From Balaenoptera acutorostrata (Eukaryota > Chordata > Mammalia > Artiodactyla > Balaenopteridae): a stretch of 64,000 nucleotides of DNA. Of the stretch, positions 11,390-22,114 are shown one piece after another. The stretch lies in the NCBI RefSeq assembly GCF_949987535.1, contig NC_080078.1:47704207-47768206 (forward strand). Direction: 5' to 3'. Both the position numbers and the translations under genes were made by a program. Numbering within the stretch: the first letter of the stretch is position 1; each line of letters opens with the position of its first letter. The notes under the pieces were generated by a model. That model made no database searches. It was not told the origin of the DNA and saw nothing but the letters and a program-made list of their open reading frames with translations.

Positions 11390-12900
11390 GATTGCTGTTG
11401 AGACTTTTTACCTGCTTTCATTGATAATATATAGAAATACTGTTTGTTTCTATATACTGACTTCAGAAACATTGCTGAATTCATATATTAATTCTGAGTT
11501 CATATGAATATTCTTAAGTATTTTCTAAAACATAATCATGCCATTTGTGAATAATATATTTTTTAATTTTTTCCCTTCTAATCTTTATCCATTGTAGTTA
11601 TTTTTCTTCCCTTATTGCACAGCTAGGACAGGTAGCAAAATGTTGAATAGAAGTGATTATAGTGGAAATTCTTGTTTCTGCATCTTTTGAGACAATCATA
11701 CTTTGATCTTTATTTTGTTAACTGGTTAGTTATACAGATTCATTTGTGAATGAATAATTTCTAGGAATTAATCTAAGAATAATCCCAACTTAGTTTTAAT
11801 ACACTATCCTTTTTATATTTTCTGAATCCTATTTGATAATATTTTTGTTCACATAAGATATTGGCCTACAGTTTACCTTTCTTATAAACTTCTTGTCAGG
11901 TTTTGCCATCAAATTGATGCTGACCTCATAAAATAAGTTTAAAGATATTCCCTTCTCCGTATTCCTTATTCTTTGAAAGATTTTATACAACAAAATAAAT
12001 TTCCTACTTGAATGACTGAAAAATTTCACCAGTAAAAATATCTAGGTGTTTTCTTTGTGGGGAGGTTTTAAATTATTTAAATTTATTTTTAAAAAATTTG
12101 TGAGGGTTTAGATATTTTAAGTCAAAAGGAAATGTGAACTTTTAAAAAGATGTTCAAATATATTAGCATATAGATATTCATAATATCCTGTTTTTGTTAA
12201 TTTTTTTATAATATCAGTAATGATATCTGATACTGGTAAAATGTGCTCTCTTGCCCTCTCTTTCTGCATCAATTGTGTTGAGCTTAAAATATTATTAATC
12301 CTTTAAAGAACAAGCTTTTGCCTGTTTTGAAGTTCTCTATCATGTGTTTGTTTTCTATCACATCAATTTCTTTTCTTATCTTTATTATTACCTTTATTGT
12401 ACTTTTGCTTCTTGAGCTGAATACTTATATCACTGATTTTCAGCCTTCCGTACTTCCTAATACATGCCTTTAATGCTATAAACTTCCCTCTGAGCACTTC
12501 TTTAGCTGCATCCCACAAGTTTTGATATGTAATATTTTCATTATCATTCATTTCAAAATATTTTCTAATATGCATTAAGATAGTTTAATTCCATAAATTA
12601 TTTAGAGTATTCCTTAATTTCTAACCACTTAGACATTTCTAATTTAACATTTTGTTATTAATATCTAGGTTAATTCCACTGTCAGAGAATATACTCCATA
12701 AGAATTTTTTTAAGCATTACACCTGGATGAATTTAATCTTTTGAAATTGAATGAGTTTTACACATGGTTATTTTAGACTCAACACATTTTTTTTCTATTT
12801 ATCTTTTATCTATATTCTTGTTCATGAAATTGTCTTAAGAACTCTAATTCCTCTTATACCTTATCAAATAATTTATCTTCTCTTATCTCTTTTCAAGTTT
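11390..12900 (-). mobile_element. Decayed L1 (L1M-type) ORF2 fragment, antisense
   Basis: Read on the minus strand this is an old L1 ORF2. The piece at 12363-12575 encodes a stretch with [19 protein letters not shown], which matches [17 protein letters not shown] in both younger L1s of this window. The piece at 11829-12029 encodes LMAKPDKKFIRK, matching the LIPKPDKD reverse-transcriptase region. Stops and frameshifts are frequent, so it is long dead. It covers roughly the post-endonuclease and N-terminal RT parts; neither the 3' tail nor target duplications were identified. Limits are approximate. Confidence 0.75.
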
Positions 12901-13690
12901 TATTTGTAAATATGAATCCATAGGATGGGTAAAATCCAAACAAAAATGATAGCTAATGTTTTATATTTTATTTCTCAAATTATTCTGCAACTTAACACTG
13001 ATTTTCAAATGTGTTTTGTGTGTATAGTTGGCTATTAAGAGGCCATATACACAGTTTATATTGAAAAAATAAATATTATGGTGCAGTTTTTATATTCATT
13101 TAATATTTGGTTAATAATCAGATTTCTCCTTTGGAAAAAAAAAAGGATAACTAAGTCTGAGTCACAAAGAAACAGTGCTTGGATTACTAATTAGATTCAT
13201 CACCTAGAAAGACATCTGTAATAGTGGTAAAATAACTGTCAATGGCATTTTTTCATCAGGTTTAAATCTCAGGGTAGAGCCGACAGAAAATACCCATGGG
13301 CTATTTTTTGTGCGTGTGTGTTCTTCCATATCCATTTCCGCTCTTCTCTGCCCTCCTTTTTGCCTGTGGAGGTTGACCCCCTACCTACTGTTTCAACTGG
13401 GACCCTTGCCATTGTACTTCTTGTTAGGTGAGTGCAACAAGAGGCCCTACAAGAACAGGTGGTGGGAAGAGAAGTCAAGAATGTTTTTCCTGCCTTAACC
13501 CACTCTTTCCTCCCTGACCATGGTTTTGACACTGGCTACATCCCTATCAGGCCCAGATCCTATCAGGCATCCCTTCTTCTACTTGCAGAAAGTCCTAGAA
13601 CCTTTCATTTGTTCTTTTATTAATTTAATTGAGTGCCAAATATGTTCAGGTAGTATGCTAAGTTCTACATAGCTAAGTGTGAAGAAAAAA
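12901..13690. other. Unannotated stretch
   Basis: No gene or repeat recognised. Several overlapping frames on both strands at 13269-13623 reflect a local rise in G+C, not a recognisable product. Confidence 0.4.
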
Positions 13691-13693
13691 GGA

Positions 13694-13808
13694 ATATTAT
13701 ATATATGTATTTATATATGTATGCATGTGGGTATACATTATATATGTGTATGTATACATATATATGCATGTAAGCATGTATGTATGTATTTGTATGCATA
13801 TTTATCTT
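13694..13808. repeat. TATG/TA-rich microsatellite
   Basis: Degenerate repeats of TATATG, GTATACAT and GCATGTAT with much alternating purine-pyrimidine character. The plus-strand frame at 13679-14014 simply reads through it. Confidence 0.8.
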
Positions 13809-15442
13809 ATTTCCTAAAACAATTTTTGGATGGCCTCTCCCTACCTATAGTGAAGACTATCATACCTGATGCCTTCTTGAAGATTCAACCAAAAAAAAAG
13901 TATCTTTTTAAATTTACATGCAATTTAACTCTGAAGTTGAAATTGTATTTTAATCACACTGAAAGCCAACTTGTTTTATTTTTAAACTTCTTAAGTGTAT
14001 TCTGGATCCTTTGACAAAGCAAATAATTCTTTCAGAGAGATTAAATCCACCTTAATTCATCTGTTTCCTAAGTTAAAATGTGTGTATTCAGTATTTCTTT
14101 CCAACTTTTAAAGTTCAACCTGTACAAATAGTATATCTTACTAAGCCTTTGCTTAAGCTGTCAGTTAAGGAAATAAGTCTGCAATTGTCTACAGACTAGA
14201 GATTTAGTTGTTGACTCACAGATGACTTTTATTGCTTCAGTTTTTTTTTTTTTTCTTATTAAATATCACAACATCTATTTTCTATTATCTGGAAGCATGA
14301 CAGTAAATCTGTGAAGTTAAGGCACAATATGAACATGAATGAACTTTTAGTTTATAATTGTATTATCTCCAACTAGATAGGTGGCAAATGTTTTTGCGAG
14401 ACACAGGTTCTTTGGATCAGTATCACATATTGTAAAGACACATGGAAAATGAGATCTTCTGTAGTGCAAACAGGACATACATTCTCATAGTTATGATTAA
14501 AAGTTTACCCTAAAAGTTTACTCAGAGTGGCATACTTCTATGAAATGTGAGGTCAGTTGACCTAGATATGGTATAAAGTCCCTCCCTCATACATTTTTTT
14601 TTTAAAGCTACCATAGCAGATAACATCTGGCTGCATGTAATCTAAATTCATCTGAAACCCCAATGTAAACAAGCTCACCAATAGCAAGGGGCAGTTAAAC
14701 ATTCCACTGGCTTTAGATAATTGAAACCATCTTCTAAAAAATTACCTTCAATTACCAGACTCCAGCAAAGAAGCAGACAGCTCTGGCAAAGTACCAGAAA
14801 GGGCAAAGGAGGGAAGAGTGGGAGAGGAGGGAGAGAGAGAGAACAGTCTATTTTCCAGAATACAGTGGAAGATCATTAAATATTCTACTGTATTTGTAAG
14901 ATAAAATGGTTAATGTCATGCCCACCCAAAAGATATTTTTAGTGGGAACACAGGATTAGAGCCTAGAAAGCTATTGTCATTTGCTTTTATTACAGATTCT
15001 TGCTTTCAAGCAGTAATATCTCTAAAACATTGTAGGCAGAAAGGCTTTTTAAATCCAATTTTTGAAAAAATTCAAAGAAAATAACCACAATTTCCCAGTT
15101 CTTAACATTTAAAAAAAATTTCTTGTAACTTGCAAGCATGCATGTGAACCATTATTTATAAATATTTAAGTATCTACATTTGGCTTTTGAAATCATAAAC
15201 TAGAGTCATGCCTAAAAATTCACAATTCTTCTGTTTTATAGCATATGTGGTATTAAGGATATCATAGCTTTCTTATGAAAGGATTATCAAATGATTTCGT
15301 CTTTTTAAAATCTTTTCCACATCTAATCTCTGGAAATGGTGGAACAAAAGAATTTGCTTAAATCCTCTTACATCTTAAAGGCTGTACGGAGTCAGGGAAA
15401 ATGTATCATATTACTTCAGATTAATTATATATTGCAACAATC
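13809..15442. other. Unannotated AT-rich stretch
   Basis: No gene or repeat confidently recognised. A purine-rich patch lies near 14796-14842 (GGGAAGAG, GGGAGAGAGAGAG) and a T run near 14240-14254. Confidence 0.4.
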
Positions 15443-15450
15443 AACTAGTC

Positions 15451-15644
15451 CAGCAGTCCCCAGCCTTTTTGGCACAAGGGACCGGTTTCGTGGAAGACAA
15501 TTTTTCCATGGATGGAGGTGGGGAGGGGGGATGATTCAGTCGGTAATGCAAGCGATGGGGAGCGATGGGGAGTGGCTGATGAAGCTTTACTCGCTCACCC
15601 ACTGCTCACCTCCTGCTGTGTGTCCCAGGGGTTGGGGACCCCTG
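15451..15644. mobile_element. Nonautonomous hAT DNA transposon (MER1-type), with target duplication
   Basis: The 194 bp element starts CAGCAGTCCCCAGCC and ends GGTTGGGGACCCCTG, which are imperfect terminal inverted repeats of the hAT-Charlie type. Inside are landmarks I know from a MER1-like human repeat: 'gggaccggtttcgtggaagacaatttttcca' and 'gtaatgcaagcgatgggga...ctcacctcctgctgtg'. It is flanked by a perfect 8 bp direct repeat AACTAGTC (15443-15450 and 15645-15652), the size expected for hAT insertion. It is shorter than the consensus I remember, so the centre is deleted. A 10 bp unit (GCGATGGGGA) is doubled near 15552-15571. It encodes no protein. Confidence 0.85.
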
Positions 15645-16160
15645 AACTAGTCAATCCCTATGTCAACCTACTGCATTAGTACCTTATCAATGATAATAAA
15701 GTAGTGATGGTAATTTGAACCACCTGCAAATACTACTACTAATAGCAATACTAATAATACTAATAATAATAATGCATCTGAATTTTTGTGCTAGATCACC
15801 ACGTCTGCTTACTTCTAATTGGAAATGTGCATTTTAACTAGCTTCTAGACAGATGCATTACAACATCTAAATTCTACAGATAGAGAACTGTGTTTTATTT
15901 ATATTGTAAGCAAGATCATTAAACCAGTTCTGACACAATGGTATAAGTTTGCTGTAAAGAATGTTGCAGATGGGAAGTTCGTACTTTAAGAAGAGATTTC
16001 ACGTCACACAGGTGATTCTAAAGCCATTTACCGGAAAGAAATGAGTGATTTTCTCTACTGCATAGCCTCAAATAAGTTCTAGATGAAAAAAAAAAAATTA
16101 ATTGGCTGCCATATTTAATGCAGTTCTTACCATAATTTGTTCATGGATGTGTTAACACCT
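15645..16160. other. Unannotated stretch with a TAA/ACTA microsatellite
   Basis: A degenerate run of TACTAC, TAATAC and TAATAATAATAAT occupies about 15730-15773. Nothing else recognised. Confidence 0.45.
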
Positions 16161-16164
16161 GTCT

Positions 16165-16305
16165 CTATCACCCCCACCTCCACAGTATGCCAAAGATCAT
16201 GAATGCTTTGTACATAGGAGTACATTCAGGGTCAAAGTTCCTGACACCTAGTAGTAGGAACACAAGAAATGTCTGTAGGATGAATGGATGAATGAATGAA
16301 TGATC
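16165..16305 (+). repeat. L2 LINE 3' end, decayed
   Basis: 'gttcctgacacctagtagtaggaacacaagaaatgtctgtaggatgaatggatgaatgaatgaatg' follows the L2 3' end, finishing in a GAAT repeat. Decayed. Confidence 0.45.
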
Positions 16306-17331
16306 GTTCACAGCTGTAACCATTTTGATCCAAATATTCCCGAAATTTTTAGTCACTGTGTAGCTGTAGACTTGAAGCATTAATTAAGCTGGTGTAAATA
16401 GGATAACTGAGTCCAATTCCAGTCTAAGCCCTGACAAGCCCAGGCTCTGTTCCATTGTCAACTAAAACTCTTCACCTTACTTTGTCCTTACCATTTACAG
16501 GTTCATCTTCCCACAAAGAAGTCAGATCTATTTTGAAAGAGAACTTGATTTGCAATCTGCATCAAATCCCTTCTTGAAATAGGCAATGCACCATTAATAA
16601 CTTAATAAATTAAACTGAAGTCTGGAAATAAGGTGACTAGGTACTTATCCTAGTTCTCTCTTTCGAGCTAAGAGACTTCAGGAGCATTATGTCTTTTTAA
16701 GCTGCAGTTTGCTTCTTTGCAAAGTACACACAATAAATCCCCCTAAGGTCTGTCTTTCAAGGAAGTCTGACAAAAATTAAGGCTTAAGTGTATTCAGTGC
16801 TGAGGTTGAGGACTCTCCTTACTGCAACATTGAGGTGGAGTTTACCCAAGAGCTGTGATGTCTGTGCTCGATGTGTAGTCAGTTTTTTAAGAAATGATGC
16901 AAAGTTGTTGTTAATGGTATCAGTGACTCCCGGTGTAATGGACTTCTGTCCGTGTACAGGCAGTGACCAAAAATCTGGCGAAATTTTTCTTTTTCACTTG
17001 ATGTTTGTATTGACATATTTAAGGTTTACGAAGGATTGAGGAAGGCGGAAGGTGTCTGAAGTCATTTCCCTTCCTCAAGAGGCCACCTAGAGCAGCAGCA
17101 GGCCCAGTCACCTGTGTACATGGCAAGAAGCTCCTTTACAAAGGCCTAAGAATTTCACATGGAAACTAAATAAATACAGGAAAAAAAGGACAGTCTTAAA
17201 GAAAGATATAGAATCCTGCCCCTTCTTGATCTCTCCTCCTGGCTTTAAAGTCTCGGCTGCTTTTATTTGTTTTCATTTTACCCAGCTTCTACTTCTATGA
17301 CCACTTGGAACTTTCTTTTGAGTGCCCAATC
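16306..17331. other. Unannotated stretch
   Basis: No gene or repeat recognised. The 83-codon frame at 16788-17039 has no similarity that I recognise. Confidence 0.4.
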
Positions 17332-17345
17332 AAGAATTCAGGGCA

Positions 17346-17686
17346 GGGGCTTCTCTGGTGGCACAGTGGTTAAGAATCCGCCTGCCAATGAAGAAGACAC
17401 GGGTTCGAGCCCTGGTCCGGGAAGATCCCACATGCCGTGGAGAAACTAAGCCCATGCGCCACAACTACTGAGCCTGCGCTCTAGAGCCTGCGAGCCACAA
17501 CTACTGAAGCCCGCATGGCTAGAGCTCACAATCCGCAACAAGAGAAGCCACCACAATGAGAAGCCCGTGCACCACAACAAAGAGTAGCCCCCGCTTGCCG
17601 CAACTAGAGAAAGCCCGTGCGCAGCAACGAAGACGCAATGCAGCCAAAAAATAAATAAATAAAATAAATAAATTTAAAAAAAAAAA
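17346..17686 (+). mobile_element. CHR-type tRNA-derived SINE (CHR-2-like), with target duplications
   Basis: The head carries RNA polymerase III promoter boxes: A box TGGCACAGTGG near 17359-17369 and B box GGGTTCGAGCC near 17401-17411. A long tRNA-unrelated body follows, with repeated 'CACAACTACTGA' and 'GAGAAGCC' phrases, then an (AAAT)n and A-rich tail. A 14 bp direct repeat AAGAATTCAGGGCA flanks it (17332-17345 and 17687-17700), proving retroposition by an L1-type mechanism. CHR SINEs belong to cetaceans, hippos and relatives; this long form is the type common in whales and dolphins. The small frame at 17267-17449 crosses the SINE and is not a gene. Confidence 0.9.
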
Positions 17687-17700
17687 AAGAATTCAGGGCA

Positions 17701-18415
17701 GTCTCAAAAGACAGGTATGTTGCCCCACCCCCTTACCCCACGCCCTCGCTGTGATCTAAGGGGGTCCCAGATCAAAGCATGTGAGTAATAGGTGGCACCC
17801 TTTCTCTATTAATATCTTTGATGGGGTCTCCCTTCAGCTGAAAGCTGCTAATTAGAGTTCTGAGTATCAAAACTACTCTACATACTAAGGTTAAGGAACA
17901 AAGTTCTCAGTTCTCTTGGCCTTTGCAGAAACAAGGTCCTTATGTGGGGTTTTCTCAGCAAAGATCCCAGATCCTGGTAGATCTTGTCTCCAAAGGTATC
18001 CAAACAAAGCAGGTTGGCAAATCTGCAACTTCTAAAATACCAACCCTTAGCTTCTTAACTCAGTCAAACTGTATCTCTCCCTTTGGAGCAATACTCCAGC
18101 CACATCCTTTCTAAAGGTCTACATTCAACATTATCTATTATTTATTTCCCACCTACTAACTCTCAGGGTGATCACATTTCCATATCCTTTCATTGACATA
18201 GGTAAGCTGGCTCCTCTCTGAAGTTTAGGATTTATGGCTTCAAGTGAAACCCCAGGCCAACTGGTGGATTCTGTGCAAATGATCAGTGTAACTTTCTGCT
18301 TCACCCAATGCGCAGCTGTTTATCAAAACTGACCCAACCCGAGGATCATTTTAGATTACTGATTTTGCACCAGAATGGTTACAGCTGCAACCACGGCACA
18401 CCAAGAGCCCCAGAG
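17701..18415. other. Unannotated stretch
   Basis: No gene or repeat recognised. Base composition is near the window average with a C-rich patch near 17725-17745. Confidence 0.4.
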
Positions 18416-18417
18416 AT

Positions 18418-18545
18418 TTTTTAAAATTATTAACTAAAATATTTTAATTAAAAATTTTAAAATTTATTTAATAATATTTTATCTTTAAATATTTATTGAA
18501 TATTTTAATTATTAAATTTTAAAAATCAAATTATTAATAAGATAC
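18418..18545. repeat. Very AT-rich low-complexity tract
   Basis: About 125 bases made almost only of A and T, with many self-complementary AAATTT, TTAATTAAAA and AATATT blocks. Low-complexity sequence; no element recognised. Confidence 0.75.
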
Positions 18546-18624
18546 AAAACAACATCAAAATGAGTCTCCTTCACTTAGAATATTACTCTGTTCTTAAAAT
18601 ATTACCAGGTTGATCTGCTGATTA

Positions 18625-18689
18625 TTTCATCATATGGCATTATTACATATGATTCCTTCATCCATATGTAATAATGGGATTTGGGAAAT
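18625..18689. other. Long hairpin with a perfect 14 bp stem
   Basis: CATTATTACATATG (18638-18651) is the exact reverse complement of CATATGTAATAATG (18663-18676), with an 11-base loop. Beyond a mismatched internal loop the flanks pair again for 5 bp (ATTTC at 18625-18629 with GAAAT at 18685-18689). The overall size, about 65 bases, is that of a small RNA hairpin or a miniature palindromic transposon. Neither is established. Confidence 0.75.
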
Positions 18690-20145
18690 AATTGGGATTG
18701 TTCCAAAAAGACTAAATTTTGTATGTCACTATATGGTGAAATACTTCTTAAAAAGCTATAACTGACACACACACACATATCCACATATATCTTGACACTA
18801 CTTCGTACATACTACATGTTAACAGGTGCTTATTGGTGAATTCACCTGTGTGTGATTTTTATTTTAATATAAACTTATCTGTTTCTTCTTCTAATCTGAA
18901 GTTTTTATTAATTTCTATAAATACAGACTCCCATGTGAAAAGTACAGAATTATTTAGACTAAATAATTTAAATATTAAACAGTACTTTTAAATGTCCTCA
19001 AGAATTCTGGACAGACATGTTTTAAATAAACTTTTAAAAATAAAACTCACATATAATCCCTTGCATTTCATCAGCTTCCCACCAGGGGAAATTCTGTTTG
19101 AAAATGAGTTTTGTTAGATAGTTTTCAAGCCAGAGTTGATGTTGGACTTGTGACCTTTAAAAGCTCCTGTGCAGAGAATGGTCTGCGTAAATCCCTACTG
19201 ATAGACCACTCAGATATGCCAGATCTTCAGTTTTCAGTCTGCAGTGAAATAAATTATATTTTCAGAGACAAGCATGACATGAGGCATCAATGCAACTCAA
19301 AGACAAAGACTCCTGCAGGAGCTTCTGAAGAAACCCTTCCTTCCTCTAAGTTTCACGAGGACAATTGGTAAGAGTCAAAATCATCCCTCTGGAGAATTTA
19401 AACCTCTCCTCTGGCAAAACTTTGGCTGCCTTGCCTGTTCCCCATAAATTCAGGGGGGCGGGTGTGCTTCATATTTGTAAAATCTAACTTTCGGAAAATA
19501 TTCATCAAGATCGTCTACATTAACTTTGACCCTCCCATTTCGAAACACAGAGGACAGAGGAGCCACTCCCTGAAAACAAGCTGGGAGGTAATTCTTCATC
19601 TCTCCCAGTTCCAGAGCTTCATTCTGAAGGTTTCCTTCTCCCTGAATTCAGACTAGCCATGAACTGATTTCTGAAACTTCTGCTTGTGAGATTTTACCTT
19701 ACGTCTTAAGTCCTGACCATCAATGAACCTTATTAAGAGTGTCCTGAAGACTTACACAAAATAGGATCTCATGGAGAATCCAGCACTTATCATGCATAGA
19801 GTACATATTCAATACATATTTGACAGGTTAGTGAAACTAGGAAATTGTATCAAAACCATGAAGTGTGTCTACAGAGTAAACTAATTTTCTGTTCTTTTAT
19901 AACATATTTTACACCATCATCTGCTTCAGAAGCCGGAATACAGTCAACGGGATCTTCTCTGTTCCACATGTTTGGAAATGCCTACAGACCCTGTAACTTA
20001 TTCTTCAAAACCTCTGGGATAGTGATACAAAGAATTGCACATTGCAGATACATTTCATTTTTCCAAACAATCTAGAAGAAGTCAGAGACAAGTCTAGTGA
20101 AAAAAAGTACGTGGACACGTGGCTTAATCACAATGACAGCAACAA
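18690..20145. other. Unannotated stretch, possible L2 trace
   Basis: About 19770-19830 ('cagcacttatcatgcatagagtacatattcaatacatatttgaca') is weakly like an L2 3' end. The frame at 19111-19371 (86 codons) has no similarity that I recognise. Confidence 0.35.
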
Positions 20146-20149
20146 CGCT

Positions 20150-20345
20150 GTTAGAAGAGTAGGTAGCACATTTTGATGTGCTAGTTGCCAAGGACTGGAT
20201 TAAGCTCTTTACCTTTTATCCTCAGAGCAGCTTTGTGAAGCAGGTTTAATCATCATCCAATTCTAGAAATGAGAGAGCTGAGGCCCTAGGAGGTTAGACA
20301 AATTGCCTCAAATCAAGTGTTAGATTTGAGACTCAAAAGTACTTG
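20150..20345 (-). repeat. MIR SINE, antisense
   Basis: Read on the minus strand the order is that of a MIR; on the plus strand one sees 'gattaagctctttaccttttatcctcagagcagc', 'aattctagaaatgagagagctgaggccctaggaggtta' and 'aattgcctcaaatcaagtg'. Decayed. Confidence 0.6.
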
Positions 20346-22056
20346 CTTTTAACAGCTAGAAATACTGCTACTCCTAGGGATGAAAAATGAGGGGGGACTG
20401 TAAAAGAAAATGAAACTAACTTTTTTTTTTCCTATGGCTTTTAAATAGGCCATAGGCAATTCCCAAACTCTTTGGAAATGGCAGTTCCAGAGAACTGAAA
20501 TATTTAACTGCTTGAGGTTAAGAATACCACCTCTCGTCCTTATGCAGGAGTTCTGGGTAAATGTGTCAAGGACTCAGGTCAGCATCTATTATACCATACT
20601 ATCTAAAAGCACCATAGGGTCCTTAGAAGAACTTGGTTCCAAAGCGTATTTTACATATTTGCAGGCCATGAAAAATTTCTGCCTTTGAATGAGGATTTGG
20701 TTCTGTGGTCTCCTGAGATTCTGAGGAGGTGATGGGGAGGGAAGTGAGCCTGGAACATATGGCAGAGGCAACTTTGCCAAGGCGAGCCCCGAGGTTCCCC
20801 CCAGCTCCTCCCCCATCCCCAAACCCCTCCCTCCCCCCCCACCCCCCGCCCCAGTCAGAGCACCTCTAGTTTTAGCCGATTTATGTTTATGTTTTGGGGC
20901 TCAGAATAAGAATTTTTCTTCAATGTGTTTGCTGTTTTTAAAGGTTTCTCAGAGCCTTTTCATAAACACCTAAGGTAAAGAATTGTTTGTGAGTTCTTTT
21001 ATTTACCTAAACTTTAGCCTCTTTGGCTAACATGACTGAAGAGCTCCAGCACTTAGAAAGGAATCTAAGTTATTTGGCTAACATGTGATTTGGATGTTTT
21101 GGAAAGATAAAGTCTATAATTAAGAGATTGCCTAACAATGGATCCGCGGGAACTGAAGGTCATTTCCCATAAAAATGTGCAGCCACGGGGAACCCCAGGT
21201 GAGCTATATTGCACTCAACCCTTGTCCCACACTTGGTCATTCATTAACTTTAATTAGGGCCATAAAGAGATGCCTAAGGAAAACGGAAATTCTCATTTGA
21301 AGATAACATTGTAGTCATTCCCTTATTCCTTCCTGAACTGAAGACGGAGAAAGAGAATTTTCGCTTGACCTTTGTTTAAACAAGCAACCAGGAGAGAGCA
21401 GCCATTCAGACTGGGCCAGCTGCCATGTCTTCAATGGCCTAGGAATAGCCCAGCAGCTGTCTCTATGCCAAATATGAAGTCTGTCTCCATCGAGGACAAC
21501 TTCCTTGTCGAGATAAAATCCAAAGGTTATTTTCAACCTTCAGACAAAAATCAAAGGCCATAAGGAATGATCACTCCCACATGCTTTACTACAAGGTTTT
21601 TAATACTTGGCATTTCTTAGATTAGAAAGGATCATAATCATTTATCAGCCAGAAAAAGCTAAGATTTCCAACTACACTCATTAGATCACCAGAGAGCTAT
21701 TCCATCAACGGAAAGCACTTGTTAATCCATCTTGCCAACAACTGAGCCTCGACACGTTTCTTTTGGAAGGTGAGCCTTCTCTGAGTGGCCCTGCTAAGCA
21801 GTCCCCTCTGTTGTGACCTGAAAGGCTTGTCACGTGCATGCAGAGCTTCCTATACACACCTCACTGATCGAGACAAAGGGAGGCAGATGGACAGAGGAGA
21901 CAAATGATCACCCACTGGAAACAACAGAGAGTTATGAGTCAGGGTGAACTTCCTTCTTCTACATGCCAGTATTGAGAACATCTGTAGGGAATTCCAAAGA
22001 GCATCACGGAGAAAAATGTAGTTCAAAAGGCAAAGTTCAGGACCAGTGTTTGCTTT
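20346..22056. other. Unannotated stretch with a C-rich patch
   Basis: 20811-20853 is C-rich (a run of C blocks ending in CCCCCCGCCCC), so its complement can form a G-quadruplex. No gene recognised; the nested minus-strand frames at 20589-20842 read through this patch. Confidence 0.45.
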
Positions 22057-22069
22057 GGCATCCTGAGGT

Positions 22070-22114
22070 GAAAATGTTACTGAATTATCTATGAAAATGT
22101 TACTGAATTATCTA
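22070..22114. repeat. Tandem duplication of 23 bp (2 copies)
   Basis: The unit beginning GAAAATGTTACTGAATTATC occurs at 22070-22092 and again at 22093-22114 (lacking its last base). A small local duplication. Confidence 0.85.
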
